A DNA stretch of 33,893 nt from Acinetobacter sp. BY419 (GTDB lineage Bacteria; Pseudomonadota; Gammaproteobacteria; Pseudomonadales; Moraxellaceae): positions 1-33,893 of the forward strand of contig NZ_JAGFXZ010000032.1 of the NCBI RefSeq assembly GCF_019038395.1, given 5' to 3'. Under the pieces are notes generated by a model. That model saw only the letters and a list, made by a program, of their open reading frames with translations, ran no database searches and was not told the origin of the DNA. Position numbers and translations under genes: made by a program. Positions 16,013-25,789 of the stretch are shown one piece after another (position 1 is the first letter of the stretch; every line of letters begins with the position of its first letter).

Positions 16013-17431
16013 TTGAAACTGAATATTTTTCGCAGATTTTACTTAGATAGCAATCTGGTGGTGCTCCCCATTTTAGCCCTACTGACAGGTTGTCAGAATA
16101 CAGCACCTTTGACCAAACCAGAGCCGGCATTGCCAGCACACTATCCATTTCAGCAGAGCGGTACATACCATGCTTTGCCGTGGTCTGATTATGTCGGTGA
16201 TCCTACATTGATCAGAATTGCTCGTCTTGCTCTGACCTACAATCATGACCTGAAAATTGCAGCACTACGGATTCGTGAAGCACAGGCTGCTTATGGTATT
16301 CAGCGTTCAGAATTGTGGCCCGGCATATCTGGAAGCAGTAGCTATGAACGCAGCAGGGTGCCGGCAGACTTATCTCCTGTTGGCCGTGCTGTTGTCACAG
16401 AACAGTATACAGTTGGTGTGGGAACCAGCCAGTGGGAACTGGATCTCTGGGGACGTATACGCAGTCTGAATGAAGCAGCATTGCAGCAGTTTTTTGCTTC
16501 TGAATATAATCAGCTGGCGGTACGAAACAGTATTATCCAGCAATCAATCCAGACCTATCTGACCTTGTCAGAACTGGAAAAACGTATTTATTTTGCTGAA
16601 CGCTCTGTGGAGAGTTATGAAAGGTCTGTGCGTATCTTTAAACGGCGTTATGAAGTGGGTGCAGGTTCGAAAGTCGAATATATGCAGGCAGAAACCCTGC
16701 TCAGTAATGGCCAGGCATTGTTGATCCAACTGCAAAATGTGCAGGATACGACCGCCAACTATTTGATACAGTTGATAGGCCAGCCTGTAGAAGTCCCAAG
16801 AGTGGGGCTGGATCAGCTGAATTTTAAACCGGTAGTATTGCAGACCGGACTTCCATCAGAGTTGCTGCTGAACCGGCCAGATATTCGGGCTGCCGAAGCT
16901 TTACTGTATTCCCAGCATGCCAGTATCCAAGCTGCCCGTGCTGCCTTTTTTCCGCGTATTGCACTCACGGGTAGTTTTGGAACGGCCAGTACAGAACTAG
17001 ATGGCCTGTTCCAGTCTGGTAGTTCAGTATGGTCGATTGCTCCCAGCATCAGTCTACCGATCTTTACCGCAGGACGGTTAAAGAACAATGTCATCTTGGC
17101 GGAAGTACGGCAGGATATTGCTGTGGCTGACTATGAAAAAACCGTACAGAATGCCTTCCGGGAAGTGGCTGATGCTTTGGTTGATCAGCGGTATTTAAGC
17201 CGACAACTGCAAATACAGAATCAGGGGCTGGCTGCATTTCGGGAAACAGCACGACTGGCACAGTTACGTTATGATAGTGGTGCTGTAGGCTATCTGGATG
17301 TGCTAGATGCACAGCGGAGTTTGCTGTCTGCAGAGCAGCAGTGGATTGAAACCCAAAGCGCCTTAATGCAGTCTTATATTTCCCTGTATTTTGCACTGGG
17401 TGGTGATAGCAGACTGGTACAGCCTGGTTAA
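16013..17431 (+). CDS. NodT/TolC-family outer-membrane efflux lipoprotein
   Basis: This is the outer-membrane channel of a tripartite exporter. The start is TTG at 16013, supported by a strong GGAGGG Shine-Dalgarno. The 472-residue product has a signal peptide with lipobox LTGC (Cys27), followed by a sorted linker and two OEP repeats. Typical family segments include SQWELDLWGRIRSLNEAA, NRPDIRAAEALL, AARAAFFPRIALTGSFG and YDSGAVGYLDVLDAQRSLLSAEQQ. It heads a same-strand set with the adaptor at 17553, an RbbA-type ABC protein and a YhhJ-type permease, so it probably serves them. The 121-base gap before the adaptor could hold an additional promoter. Confidence 0.93.
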   Translation: MKLNIFRRFYLDSNLVVLPILALLTGCQNTAPLTKPEPALPAHYPFQQSGTYHALPWSDYVGDPTLIRIARLALTYNHDLKIAALRIREAQAAYGIQRSELWPGISGSSSYERSRVPADLSPVGRAVVTEQYTVGVGTSQWELDLWGRIRSLNEAALQQFFASEYNQLAVRNSIIQQSIQTYLTLSELEKRIYFAERSVESYERSVRIFKRRYEVGAGSKVEYMQAETLLSNGQALLIQLQNVQDTTANYLIQLIGQPVEVPRVGLDQLNFKPVVLQTGLPSELLLNRPDIRAAEALLYSQHASIQAARAAFFPRIALTGSFGTASTELDGLFQSGSSVWSIAPSISLPIFTAGRLKNNVILAEVRQDIAVADYEKTVQNAFREVADALVDQRYLSRQLQIQNQGLAAFRETARLAQLRYDSGAVGYLDVLDAQRSLLSAEQQWIETQSALMQSYISLYFALGGDSRLVQPG

Positions 17432-17552
17432 ACCTGCTTTTTGAATACACCTATTATAAATTAAACTAAATAAAAGAAGTAATCTGCGGATTTTATTAAA
17501 AATAAAAAAAGGGTTGGTAGCGACCCATTGAATATGTTGAGTAATCAGACCC

Positions 17553-18614
17553 ATGAATATAAAAAAATTATCCATTGTGGGAGCAGTTGTCGTAGCAATC
17601 CTGGTGGGTTACCTGATCTGGAAAAACATGAACCAGCCTGATACCGAGGGGCTGGTCAGCGGGAATGGACGGATTGAGGCGACTGAAGTCAATATCTCCA
17701 GTAAGTTTGCTGGCCAGCTTGAAGAAATTCTGGTGCGGGAAGGAGATTTTGTCGAGCCTGGCCAGATTTTGGCCCGAATTAAAGTGTCTACACTTGAAGC
17801 TCAGCTGCGCGAGATCCAAGCCCAGCAGCGTCAGGCCGAGGATGGTATTGCTACTGCAGAAGCTCAATTGGCGATGCGTAACAGTGAAAAATCAGCAGCC
17901 GAAGCGATGGTGTTGCAGCGTGAAACAGAACTCATTGCCGCAAAAAACCGTCTGGCACGTACAGAAATTCTAGCCAAGGAAGGCGCTTCTTCCAGGCAGC
18001 AGCTGGATGATGAGAGGGCAGATGCCAAGCGTGTGGCAGCAGTACTCAGTGCAGCCAAGGCACAAGTGGACAGCGCTGAAGGCGCTATCGTTGCGGCACG
18101 CAGCCAGGTATCGAGTGCACGCTCCCAGGTAGATGCCATCAAAGCGACTATTGAGCGGATCAATTTTGATATTGAGGATGCCCAGCTTAAGGCGCCTTTA
18201 AAAGCACGGGTGCAGTTTCTGGTCGCACAACCAGGCGAAATGATTGCGGCTGGGGGACGGGTCATGAACCTGATTGATCTGTCTGATGTCTATATGACGT
18301 TTTTCTTGCCGGAAACCGTGGCTGGCCGTATCGCAATCGGTACCGAAGTCCGGATTGTGCTGGATGTGGCCAAAAATTTGGTAATTCCTGCCCGGGTGTC
18401 TTTTGTTGCCGATACTGCCCAGTTCACTCCAAAAACAGTTGAGACTGAAAGTGAACGTCAAAAATTAATGTTTCGTGTCAAGGCGAAAATTGATCCAGAC
18501 CTGCTGAAAAAACATATCCAGCAAGTCAAAACCGGTCTTCCGGGCGTGGCCTATATCAAACTTGATCCCAATATGCCTTGGCCCGAGTTTTTAAGAAATC
18601 AGGTTAAATCATGA
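17553..18614 (+). CDS. yhiI: HlyD/YhiI-type periplasmic adaptor (membrane fusion protein)
   Basis: This protein links the inner-membrane ABC exporter to the outer-membrane channel. The 353-residue sequence has one N-terminal membrane anchor (about residues 7-24), a lipoyl-like half motif ([20 protein letters not shown] ... [13 protein letters not shown]), a long alpha-helical hairpin (about 80-210, rich in Ala, Gln and Glu), and a second lipoyl half followed by a beta barrel ([26 protein letters not shown]). It ends in an ATGA overlap with the next gene, showing translational coupling. The order adaptor, RbbA-like, YhhJ-like matches E. coli yhiI-rbbA-yhhJ, hence the symbol. The ribosome-binding site is weak. 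Confidence 0.88.
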   Translation: MNIKKLSIVGAVVVAILVGYLIWKNMNQPDTEGLVSGNGRIEATEVNISSKFAGQLEEILVREGDFVEPGQILARIKVSTLEAQLREIQAQQRQAEDGIATAEAQLAMRNSEKSAAEAMVLQRETELIAAKNRLARTEILAKEGASSRQQLDDERADAKRVAAVLSAAKAQVDSAEGAIVAARSQVSSARSQVDAIKATIERINFDIEDAQLKAPLKARVQFLVAQPGEMIAAGGRVMNLIDLSDVYMTFFLPETVAGRIAIGTEVRIVLDVAKNLVIPARVSFVADTAQFTPKTVETESERQKLMFRVKAKIDPDLLKKHIQQVKTGLPGVAYIKLDPNMPWPEFLRNQVKS

Positions 18615-21367
18615 CGCCGCAATTTGATGCAGGAGCGGCAGTTGCCGACATCCAGCAGGTCAGCCTGAAATATGGAAAGACACAGGCTTTAAAGGATATT
18701 TCCCTGTTACTTCCTGCGGGTTGCATGATCGGACTGATCGGACCGGATGGCGTGGGGAAATCCAGTTTGCTGGCTTTACTGGCCGGTGCCAAGGTCGTTC
18801 AGGAGGGCCGACTAATCGTACTCGGTGGTGATATTGCTGACCCGAAGCATCGCAGAAAAGTTTGTCCGCATATTGCCTACATGCCCCAAGGTCTGGGCAC
18901 CAACTTGTCCAAAACCCTGTCTGTGGAAGAAAATCTGCAGTTTGTCGGTCGCTTGTTTGGGCATAGTGCTGCAGAAATCCGTAAACGGATTGATGATCTG
19001 ACCAAAAGTACAGGACTGCATGAATTTCTCGATCGCCCGGCAGGAAAATTGTCCGGAGGTATGAAACAGAAACTCGGCTTGTGCTGCTCCCTGATTCATG
19101 ATCCGGATTTTCTGATTCTGGATGAACCCACCACAGGAGTCGATCCTCTGGCACGGGCACAGTTCTGGGAACTGATTAAACGCATCCGTCAGGTTCGTCC
19201 CCAGATGAGTGTGATTGTCGCCACTGCTTACATGGATGAAGCACAAGGCTTCGACTGGCTGGCGATGATGGATGAAGGCAAAATCCTGAAAACAGGAACT
19301 CCGCAAGAACTCTTGATACAGACAGAGAGTGATAACCTGGAAGATGCTTACATCAAGCTTTTACCGGAAGAAAAGAAACAGGGTTATAAACCTGTGGTGA
19401 TTCCTCCTTTACCCGATTACGATTCGGAAGGTTATGCCTTGGAAGCGAAAGATCTGACTGTCAGGTTTGGTGATTTTACCGCAGTAGATCATGTCAATTT
19501 CCAGATCCGGCAGGGTGAAATCTTCGGTTTTCTGGGATCTAATGGCTGTGGTAAAACCACCACCATGAAAGTCCTGACCGGATTGCTCGAGGCTTCAGAA
19601 GGACAGGCCTGGCTGTTCGGCCAGCCCGTGGACGGTAGTAATGTCGATACTCGCCGGCGTGTGGGTTACATGTCCCAGTCTTTCTCTCTTTATAGTGAAT
19701 TGACCATTACCCAGAACCTGGTACTTCACGCTAAATTGTTTCATGTGCCGGCTGAACAGATTGAGCCTCGTGTACAGCAGATGCTGCAGCGTTTTGACCT
19801 GAGCGAAGTGAAAAACAAGCTGCCTGATGACTTGCCGCTGGGTATCCGTCAGCGCCTGTCACTGGCCGTGGCACTGGTGCACAATCCGGAAATCCTGATT
19901 CTGGATGAACCGACTTCCGGGGTAGACCCGATCGCCCGGGATAATTTCTGGCGCTTTCTGATCTCCTTGTCCCGCAAGGACGGGGTCACCATCTTTATTT
20001 CAACGCACTTTATGAATGAAGCACAGCGCTGTGACCGGATTTCCCTGATGCATGCCGGCCGGGTTCTGGACAGTGCTGCACCCGCACAGCTGATCAAAAA
20101 TAGGCAGGCTGCCACCCTGGAAGAAGCGTTCATTGGCTATCTGGTGGATGCCGGAGCAGCCAGCCAGACGCCGCCTGAACAGGAGATAGAAGGCAGTATT
20201 TCCAATGACCAGAAGGTGAAAGAAGAAACCAGGATATCCAGCCGATTTAGCCTGCAACGTATGCTCAGCTATGCGTGGCGTGAATCGCTGGAGCTGGCAC
20301 GTGATCCGATACGTGCCACCATGGCGCTGGTCGGATCGATTATCCTGCTGTTTGTGATGGGTTTTGGGATCACTATGGACGTAGATGACCTGACCTTTGC
20401 TGTACTGGATCGTGACCAGAGTGGTCTTAGCCAGAATTACAGCATGAGCATTGCAGGTTCACGTTATTTTATTGAAAAGCCGCCGCTGCAAAACTATGAG
20501 GATCTGGATCAACGCATGCGAAGTGGCAATATTTCTTTGGCCATCGAGATTCCACCTGATTTTGCCCGGGATGTTTACCGCGGAGAAGACGTTAAAATTG
20601 GTGCCTGGATTGATGGTGCCATGCCACAACGTGCTGAAACAGTGAAAGGCTATGTACAGGGAATTCATACTCACTGGTTGATGCAGCAGGCATTAGAGCG
20701 AAGTGGATATAAAACCTCGAGTACCGTAAATATAGAAACCCGGTTCCGCTACAATCCCGACATCAAGAGCCTGCCTGCAATCGCACCGGCTGTATTTCCC
20801 CTATTAATTTTACTAATCCCTGCCATGCTGACAGCACTATCTGTAGTGCGGGAAAAAGAACTCGGTTCGATTGTTAATCTGTATGTTACTCCGGTGACCC
20901 GCAGTGAATTTTTGATTGGCAAGCAAATTCCTTATGTGGTGCTGGCCATGCTGAACTATTTTCTGATGTGCCTGATCATTGTGGTGATCTTTGATGTGCC
21001 GATCAAGGGCAGCTTCCTGACGCTGACCTTGGCATCCTTCCTGTTTATTATTTTTTCAACTGGTATGGGACTGCTGGCATCTTCATTGACCAAAAGCCAG
21101 ATTGCCTCGATGTTTCTGGTGATGATCGGTACGCTTATTCCTGCGGTGCAGTTCGCCGGCATTGTCAATCCGGTTTCCTCTCTGGAGGGTTTTGGTCGCT
21201 GGTTTGGTGAAATCTATCCGACTACGCATATGGTGAATATCAGCCGGGGGGTGTTTAACAAGGCGTTGAGCTTTGATGCACTGCATCAGGATTTTTGGGT
21301 GATTCTGCTGTCGGTGCCTGTGATTATGGGTGCAGCAATTCTTGCCCTGAAAAAACAGGAGTCCTAG
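18611..21367 (+). CDS. rbbA: RbbA-type fused double-ATPase ABC-2 transporter
   Basis: This 918-residue protein fuses two ABC ATPase domains to an ABC-2 permease, the layout of E. coli RbbA (YhiH), a ribosome-associated ATPase. NBD1 has Walker A GPDGVGKS (44-51), signature LSGGMKQ (147-153) and Walker B FLILDEP (167-173), but its switch position reads ATAYMDEA, with Ala206 where His is usual. NBD2 has Walker A GSNGCGKT (309-316), a degenerate signature LPLGIRQ (408-414), LILDEP and a normal STHFMNEA with His466. The permease part has one helix near residue 570, a large external loop and about five helices at the C-terminus. It is coupled by overlap to the adaptor and sits one base from the next permease. 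Whether it binds ribosomes or mainly exports a substrate is unknown. Confidence 0.9.
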   Translation: MTPQFDAGAAVADIQQVSLKYGKTQALKDISLLLPAGCMIGLIGPDGVGKSSLLALLAGAKVVQEGRLIVLGGDIADPKHRRKVCPHIAYMPQGLGTNLSKTLSVEENLQFVGRLFGHSAAEIRKRIDDLTKSTGLHEFLDRPAGKLSGGMKQKLGLCCSLIHDPDFLILDEPTTGVDPLARAQFWELIKRIRQVRPQMSVIVATAYMDEAQGFDWLAMMDEGKILKTGTPQELLIQTESDNLEDAYIKLLPEEKKQGYKPVVIPPLPDYDSEGYALEAKDLTVRFGDFTAVDHVNFQIRQGEIFGFLGSNGCGKTTTMKVLTGLLEASEGQAWLFGQPVDGSNVDTRRRVGYMSQSFSLYSELTITQNLVLHAKLFHVPAEQIEPRVQQMLQRFDLSEVKNKLPDDLPLGIRQRLSLAVALVHNPEILILDEPTSGVDPIARDNFWRFLISLSRKDGVTIFISTHFMNEAQRCDRISLMHAGRVLDSAAPAQLIKNRQAATLEEAFIGYLVDAGAASQTPPEQEIEGSISNDQKVKEETRISSRFSLQRMLSYAWRESLELARDPIRATMALVGSIILLFVMGFGITMDVDDLTFAVLDRDQSGLSQNYSMSIAGSRYFIEKPPLQNYEDLDQRMRSGNISLAIEIPPDFARDVYRGEDVKIGAWIDGAMPQRAETVKGYVQGIHTHWLMQQALERSGYKTSSTVNIETRFRYNPDIKSLPAIAPAVFPLLILLIPAMLTALSVVREKELGSIVNLYVTPVTRSEFLIGKQIPYVVLAMLNYFLMCLIIVVIFDVPIKGSFLTLTLASFLFIIFSTGMGLLASSLTKSQIASMFLVMIGTLIPAVQFAGIVNPVSSLEGFGRWFGEIYPTTHMVNISRGVFNKALSFDALHQDFWVILLSVPVIMGAAILALKKQES

Positions 21368-21368
21368 G

Positions 21369-22496
21369 ATGGTCAGCCAGAAAATAAAGAATATCTATCT
21401 GCTCGGTTGCAAGGAACTGTGGAGCCTATGGCGTGATCCGGTCATGCTGATTCTGATTGTCTATACCTTTACTGTCGCCGTCTATACGGCTGCAACCGCT
21501 ATGCCTGACAGTCTGAATATGGCACCAATCGCGATTGTGGATGAAGATCATTCAACCTTGTCGGAGCGGATCAGCTCGGCCTTTTATCCTCCCTATTTTC
21601 TGCCCCAGACCACTGAACTGAATTATATGGATGCCGGGATGGATGCCGGAGAATTTACCTTTGCCCTGAATATTCCGGTAAATTTTCAGGAAGATATACT
21701 AGCAGGGAGAGAGGCAACCATTCAGGTGAATGTTGATGCCACCCGGATGTCTCAGGCAATGGTCGGGGCGGGTTATATTCAGCAGATTATACTGTCCGAA
21801 GTCAATGAATATGTTCTACGTCACCGTGAAATAAGCACCATGCCGGTAGAATTGGAGATGCGGGCGCGTTTTAACCCTGCGCTTGACCAGAAGTGGTTTG
21901 GCAGTGTGATGCAAATCATCAATAACGTGGCAATGCTGTCGATTATTTTGACTGGAGCAGCATTAATCCGTGAACGTGAACACGGTACGGTAGAACATCT
22001 GATGGTCATGCCGGTCACCGTATTTGAAATTATGATGTCCAAAGTCTGGTCTATGAGCCTGGTGGTTTTGCTGGCAGCATTTTTAGGTTTGAAACTGGTG
22101 GTACAGATTGCCTTAAAGGTACCGATAGAAGGGAATCTGTGGCTGTTCTTCTTTGGGGCATTATTGACATTGTTTGCCACTACTTCGATGGGCATTTATT
22201 TGGCCACCATGTCCAAGTCGATGCCCCAGTTTGGCCTTCTGATGATGTTGACACTGATTCCGATGCAGATGCTATCTGGCGGGATGACGCCCAGGGAAAG
22301 CATGCCTGAAGTGCTGCAAAATATCATGCTGATTGCACCCACCACTCATTTTGTCGAGCTTGCTCAGGCCATTTTATATAGAAATGCGGGACTGAGTGTG
22401 GTCTGGCCGGCATTTCTCTGGCTCATTGGCATTGCCGTGGTGTTTTTCTATGTGGCATGGAAACGCTTTAAGGACACCATTCATACCATGACCTAA
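21369..22496 (+). CDS. yhhJ: YhhJ-type ABC-2 family permease
   Basis: This is the second ABC-2 permease subunit of the exporter, 375 residues long as in E. coli YhhJ. It has an N-terminal membrane helix (about 25-43, after ELWSLWRDPVMLI), a periplasmic domain (MAPIAIVDEDHSTLSERIS), and a membrane block from about residue 180 containing ALIREREHGTVEHLMVMPVT, the typical ABC-2 cytoplasmic motif. LSGGMTPRESMPEVLQ and APTTHFVELAQAILYR follow. It has no ATPase domain and presumably pairs with the permease half of RbbA. The start lies one base after the rbbA stop. No T-tailed terminator was seen downstream, only a hairpin at 22597-22631. Confidence 0.92.
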   Translation: MVSQKIKNIYLLGCKELWSLWRDPVMLILIVYTFTVAVYTAATAMPDSLNMAPIAIVDEDHSTLSERISSAFYPPYFLPQTTELNYMDAGMDAGEFTFALNIPVNFQEDILAGREATIQVNVDATRMSQAMVGAGYIQQIILSEVNEYVLRHREISTMPVELEMRARFNPALDQKWFGSVMQIINNVAMLSIILTGAALIREREHGTVEHLMVMPVTVFEIMMSKVWSMSLVVLLAAFLGLKLVVQIALKVPIEGNLWLFFFGALLTLFATTSMGIYLATMSKSMPQFGLLMMLTLIPMQMLSGGMTPRESMPEVLQNIMLIAPTTHFVELAQAILYRNAGLSVVWPAFLWLIGIAVVFFYVAWKRFKDTIHTMT

Positions 22497-22535
22497 CCAC
22501 ATATCGAACTTGGCCTATGCTGAAAAAGTATTTGC

Positions 22536-22572
22536 GAGGGCATAGATAGGCAAGCCGGTGTTTATAGAAATA
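22536..22572 (+). repeat. Right flank sequence similar to 15594-15651
   Basis: GAGGGCATAGATAGGC (22536-22551) and CCGGTGTTTATAGAAATA (22555-22572) resemble the two blocks upstream of the export operon, in direct orientation. Confidence 0.3.
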
Positions 22573-22596
22573 GCTACTTGTACTTAGCCTTCTATT

Positions 22597-22631
22597 CCCA
22601 TCCTGAATGAACGATTTCGAATCAGGTAGGG
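22597..22631. other. Hairpin after the export operon
   Basis: CCC-at-CCTGA pairs with TCAGG-ta-GGG around a 15-base loop. There is no T run, so it is not a standard terminator. It lies in the gene-free 22497-22712 stretch between yhhJ and the tRNA. Confidence 0.35.
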
Positions 22632-22712
22632 CTTGATGAAATAGTAGTGTAGAGGGAATGTCATTTTATAGAAAATAACGGATGAATCTAAAAAACAGCA
22701 ATGAATATAGAA

Positions 22713-22788
22713 TGGTGCGCCCTGCGGGACTCGAACCCACGCCGGTCGCTTAGGAGGCAACTGCTCTATCCGGTTAAGCTAAGGGCGC
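22713..22788 (-). tRNA. tRNA-Arg (anticodon CCU)
   Basis: A complete 76-base cloverleaf is present on the minus strand. The acceptor stem is GCGCCCT / AGGGCGC. The anticodon stem-loop is GTTGC-CTCCTAA-GCGAC, with anticodon CCU reading AGG. The T arm contains GGTTCGAGTCC, and the CCA tail is encoded. Its 3' end faces the export operon. Confidence 0.95.
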
Positions 22789-22826
22789 AAAATGTACGTT
22801 AATCTACTCCAAAAAGTGCAAAAAAA

Positions 22827-22852
22827 AAAGTTATTACCGAAGTAATAACTTT
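22827..22852 (-). terminator. Terminator of the AroP-like permease gene
   Basis: AAAGTTATTAC / GTAATAACTTT is a perfect 11-bp stem with a CGAA loop, running into T residues on the minus strand. Confidence 0.8.
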
Positions 22853-22880
22853 AAAAATCAGGAATAAGAAGATTTTTTTG

Positions 22881-24233
22881 TTAATTTTTTGAATGCAGCA
22901 GCTTAAACACGATATACATCACCAGCACCCAGACCGGAATCATATAAACAGATTCCTGGAAGCCTTGTGTCCACATGATGTAAAGGATAGTGGCAATAAA
23001 GGCCAATACCAGTAAATTGCTTGCAGGAGACCAAAGTGCAGGGAATGAGGTCTTCTGTCCTAACTTCTTCATGCTCTGAATAAATTTCAGATGGGTCAGA
23101 CTGATCATGGCCCAGTTGAGTACAAGTGCACCGACCACAATATAAATCAGGTGACTTAAGGCATCTTCAGGTACGAAGTAATTGAGGAGTACACAGCCAA
23201 AAATCAGTACAGCAGAGAACAATACAGCAGGAATCGGCGTACCTTGTTTATTCACTTTCATGAACACTTTAGGTGCATTTCCTTGCTGAGCCAGACCGTA
23301 GAGCATACGGCTGTTGGCGTACATGCCGCTGTTATACACAGACAGCGCTGCAGTCAGGATAATAAAGTTGAGCAGATGTGCAGCCCAGTCGATGCCTAGC
23401 TGGCTGAAAATCATCACGAACGGGCTTTTGTCCAGACCGCCCAGTTCCAGCTGATTCCATGGTACCAGTGACAACAGAATGGTTAATGCACCGACATAGA
23501 AAACCAGAATACGAAAAACAACCTGATTAATCGCTTTCGGAATGGTTTTTTCCGGATTTTCAGCTTCTGCTGCAGCCATACCAATCAGTTCAATACCACC
23601 GAAGGCAAACATCAGGAAGGCCAGCATGTAGAATAAACCTTCAAAGCCATTCGGGAAGAAACCACCTGCGGTCCAAAGGTTGCTAAAAGATGCGGTAGAT
23701 GAGGCATCTGCAGTCAGGATCAGATACAAGCCAAAGACAATCATCGAGATAACCGCAGTCACTTTAATGATTGAAAGCCAGAATTCCGATTCACCGTAGA
23801 ATTTCACATTGCCGAGGTTGACCAGTGTAATCACGATAAAGAAAAACAGTACCGACGCCCAGGCTGGAATATGAGGCCACCAGTAGTGGATATATTTCGC
23901 AACAGCCGTGAGTTCGGTCATGGCCACCAGGATATATAAAATCCAGTAGTTCCAACCCGCAAGGAAACCGGGGAATTTGCCCCAGTATTTATAAGCAAAA
24001 TGGCTGAATGAACCTGCTACCGGTTCATGAACAATCATCTCACCCAATTGACGCATGATTAAAAATGCAATCAAGCCACCAATGGCATAGCCCAAAATAA
24101 TAGAAGGACCCGCAGATTGGATCACCTGTGCGGAACCTAAGAATAAGCCTGTGCCAATTGCACCGCCCATGGCGATCAATTGAATATGACGGTTCTTTAA
24201 GCCACGCTGAAGTTGTGAAGACTCGTTATTCAA
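22881..24233 (-). CDS. AroP/PheP-like aromatic amino acid permease (APC family)
   Basis: This inner-membrane proton symporter for amino acids has about twelve membrane helices. The segment RGLKNRHIQLIAMGGAIGTG, then LFLGSAQVIQSAGPSIILGY and EPVAGSFSHFAYKYWG, is very close to E. coli AroP as remembered. The consensus motifs FGGIELIGMAAAEAENPEKTIPKA and LTAALSVYNSGMYANSRML are present. The frame stays open upstream to a TTG at 24284 (MIHYNLYTYF...), but the TTG at 24233 gives MNNESSQLQ followed by the conserved RGLKNRH and a normal 450-residue length, so it is preferred; neither start has a strong Shine-Dalgarno. Substrate (Phe, Tyr, Trp, or another such as proline) is not proven. It is divergent from the PrpF-like gene. 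Confidence 0.88.
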   Translation of the reverse strand: MNNESSQLQRGLKNRHIQLIAMGGAIGTGLFLGSAQVIQSAGPSIILGYAIGGLIAFLIMRQLGEMIVHEPVAGSFSHFAYKYWGKFPGFLAGWNYWILYILVAMTELTAVAKYIHYWWPHIPAWASVLFFFIVITLVNLGNVKFYGESEFWLSIIKVTAVISMIVFGLYLILTADASSTASFSNLWTAGGFFPNGFEGLFYMLAFLMFAFGGIELIGMAAAEAENPEKTIPKAINQVVFRILVFYVGALTILLSLVPWNQLELGGLDKSPFVMIFSQLGIDWAAHLLNFIILTAALSVYNSGMYANSRMLYGLAQQGNAPKVFMKVNKQGTPIPAVLFSAVLIFGCVLLNYFVPEDALSHLIYIVVGALVLNWAMISLTHLKFIQSMKKLGQKTSFPALWSPASNLLVLAFIATILYIMWTQGFQESVYMIPVWVLVMYIVFKLLHSKN

Positions 24234-24496
24234 AGTGTTCAGCCCGACAATGGAAAAATAAGTATAAAGATTGTAATGGATCAAAGATGAGAAGCCTAGA
24301 GCAAGGCCTTGAATGAAAGATTATTATTGCACTGATAAAAAAATAATTATAAAAACAAACTAAATAAAATATAAATGAATCAATATATTAATTTTATTGA
24401 AATTGTAACTGATGAGTTTTACGTTTTTTAAGCTGGACACAAGTGCTGTTTTTTTATACTTAGGTCGCGGCGCTGCACTTACTGGGCTTTAAACCG

Positions 24497-24515
24497 CTTA
24501 TACTCTTTGTATAAG
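24497..24515. promoter_or_regulatory. Inverted repeat CTTATAC-N5-GTATAAG upstream of the PrpF-like gene
   Basis: Perfect 7-bp arms lie 52-70 bases before the prpF start, in the 333-base divergent region between it and the permease. Its size and symmetry suit a dimeric repressor, such as a GntR-type protein. The rest of 24234-24566 is AT-rich and shows no gene. Confidence 0.4.
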
Positions 24516-24566
24516 TATTCAATAACTTTTACCAAAACAAAGACAAGCCAGAGGATGAAATAATTC

Positions 24567-25757
24567 ATGAGTTTTGCAGCCCAAATCAAGATTCCTGCAA
24601 CCTATATGCGTGGAGGAACCAGTAAAGGCGTTTTTTTTAAGCTGGATGATCTACCACTGGCAGCACAACAGCCTGGCCGGATTCGTGATCAGCTTCTGCT
24701 GCGCGTGATTGGTAGTCCAGATCCTTATGGTAAACAGATTGATGGTATGGGCGGCGCAAGTTCAAGTACCAGTAAAACGGTTATCCTGTCCAAAAGCCAG
24801 CAAATTGATCATGATGTCGATTATCTATTTGGTCAGGTATCGATTGACCGCCCTTTTGTAGACTGGAGTGGTAACTGCGGTAATCTGACCGCAGCGGTAG
24901 GGGCATTTGCCATTTCTAATGGCCTGATCAATGCCTCACGTATTCCGGAAAATGGGCTGTGTACGGTTCGCATCTGGCAGGCCAATATTCAGAAAACCAT
25001 TATTGCCCATGTGCCAATGCAAAATGGTCAAGTCCAGGAGCTGGGTGACTTTGAACTGGATGGGGTGACCTTTCCTGCAGCCGAAGTACAGATTGAGTTT
25101 CTGGATCCTGCCGATGATGATGCAGAAGGCGGTTCCATGTTTCCGACAGGTAATCTGGTTGATACACTGGAAGTCCCCAATATTGGCAGCTTTGAAGTCA
25201 CCATGATTAATGCCGGTATTCCAACGGTATTTTTGAATGCTGGAGACTTGGGCTATAAGGGCACCGAGCTTCAGGATCATATTAATAATGATGTGGCCGC
25301 CCTGACAAAGTTTGAAACAATTCGTGCTTATGCTGCCAAGCAGATGGGATTGATTCAGGATATTACTGAAGCGGCTACTCGTCAGCATACTCCAAAAATC
25401 GCTTTTGTCGCTCCCTCCAAGACCTATACTTCATCAAGTGGCAAGGCTGTCACCGAATCAGATACCGATATTCTGGTTCGTGCTCTGTCCATGGGTAAAC
25501 TGCATCATGCCATGATGGGTACCGCTGCTGTAGCCATTGGCACAGCGGCTGCCATTCCTGGAACATTGGTAAATCGGGTTGCAGGCGGAGTAGAGCGTGA
25601 AGCCGTGCGTTTCGGTCATCCTTCAGGTACTTTGCGAGTGGGTGCACAAGCAAGCCTGGAAAATGGTGAGTGGAAAGTGAAGAAAGCCATCATGAGTCGT
25701 AGTGCACGTGTATTGATGGAAGGCTGGGTACGCGTTCCTGAAGATGTCCTGCTCTAG
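24567..25757 (+). CDS. prpF: PrpF-family isomerase (2-methylaconitate cis-trans isomerase-like)
   Basis: PrpF isomerises 2-methylaconitate in the AcnD-dependent methylcitrate route of propionate breakdown. The 396-residue length fits. The N-terminal YMRGGTSKGVFF and the active-site segments GGASSSTSKTVILS (Lys70) and DWSGNCGNLTAAVGAF (Cys104) match the Lys/Cys pair of the characterised Shewanella enzyme with a three-residue offset. A second half, with the diaminopimelate-epimerase-like fold, carries GIPTVFLNAGDLGYKG and RFGHPSGTLRVGA. No prpB, prpC or acnD is nearby, so it may be a paralogue acting on another tricarboxylic acid, such as 4-oxalomesaconate. AGAGGA lies ten bases before the ATG. 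Confidence 0.85.
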   Translation: MSFAAQIKIPATYMRGGTSKGVFFKLDDLPLAAQQPGRIRDQLLLRVIGSPDPYGKQIDGMGGASSSTSKTVILSKSQQIDHDVDYLFGQVSIDRPFVDWSGNCGNLTAAVGAFAISNGLINASRIPENGLCTVRIWQANIQKTIIAHVPMQNGQVQELGDFELDGVTFPAAEVQIEFLDPADDDAEGGSMFPTGNLVDTLEVPNIGSFEVTMINAGIPTVFLNAGDLGYKGTELQDHINNDVAALTKFETIRAYAAKQMGLIQDITEAATRQHTPKIAFVAPSKTYTSSSGKAVTESDTDILVRALSMGKLHHAMMGTAAVAIGTAAAIPGTLVNRVAGGVEREAVRFGHPSGTLRVGAQASLENGEWKVKKAIMSRSARVLMEGWVRVPEDVLL

Positions 25758-25789
25758 ACTGATCATCGGATCTAATCTTTAGCCTCAGT

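Noticed and set aside
16013..22496. Export operon as recent horizontal transfer on base composition
   Set aside because: Its composition by eye is close to that of mreC and prpF in the same window, so composition alone does not support transfer.
24234..24284. Alternative TTG start of the AroP-like permease at 24284
   Set aside because: It would add 17 residues not expected in the family and has no Shine-Dalgarno. It cannot be fully excluded.
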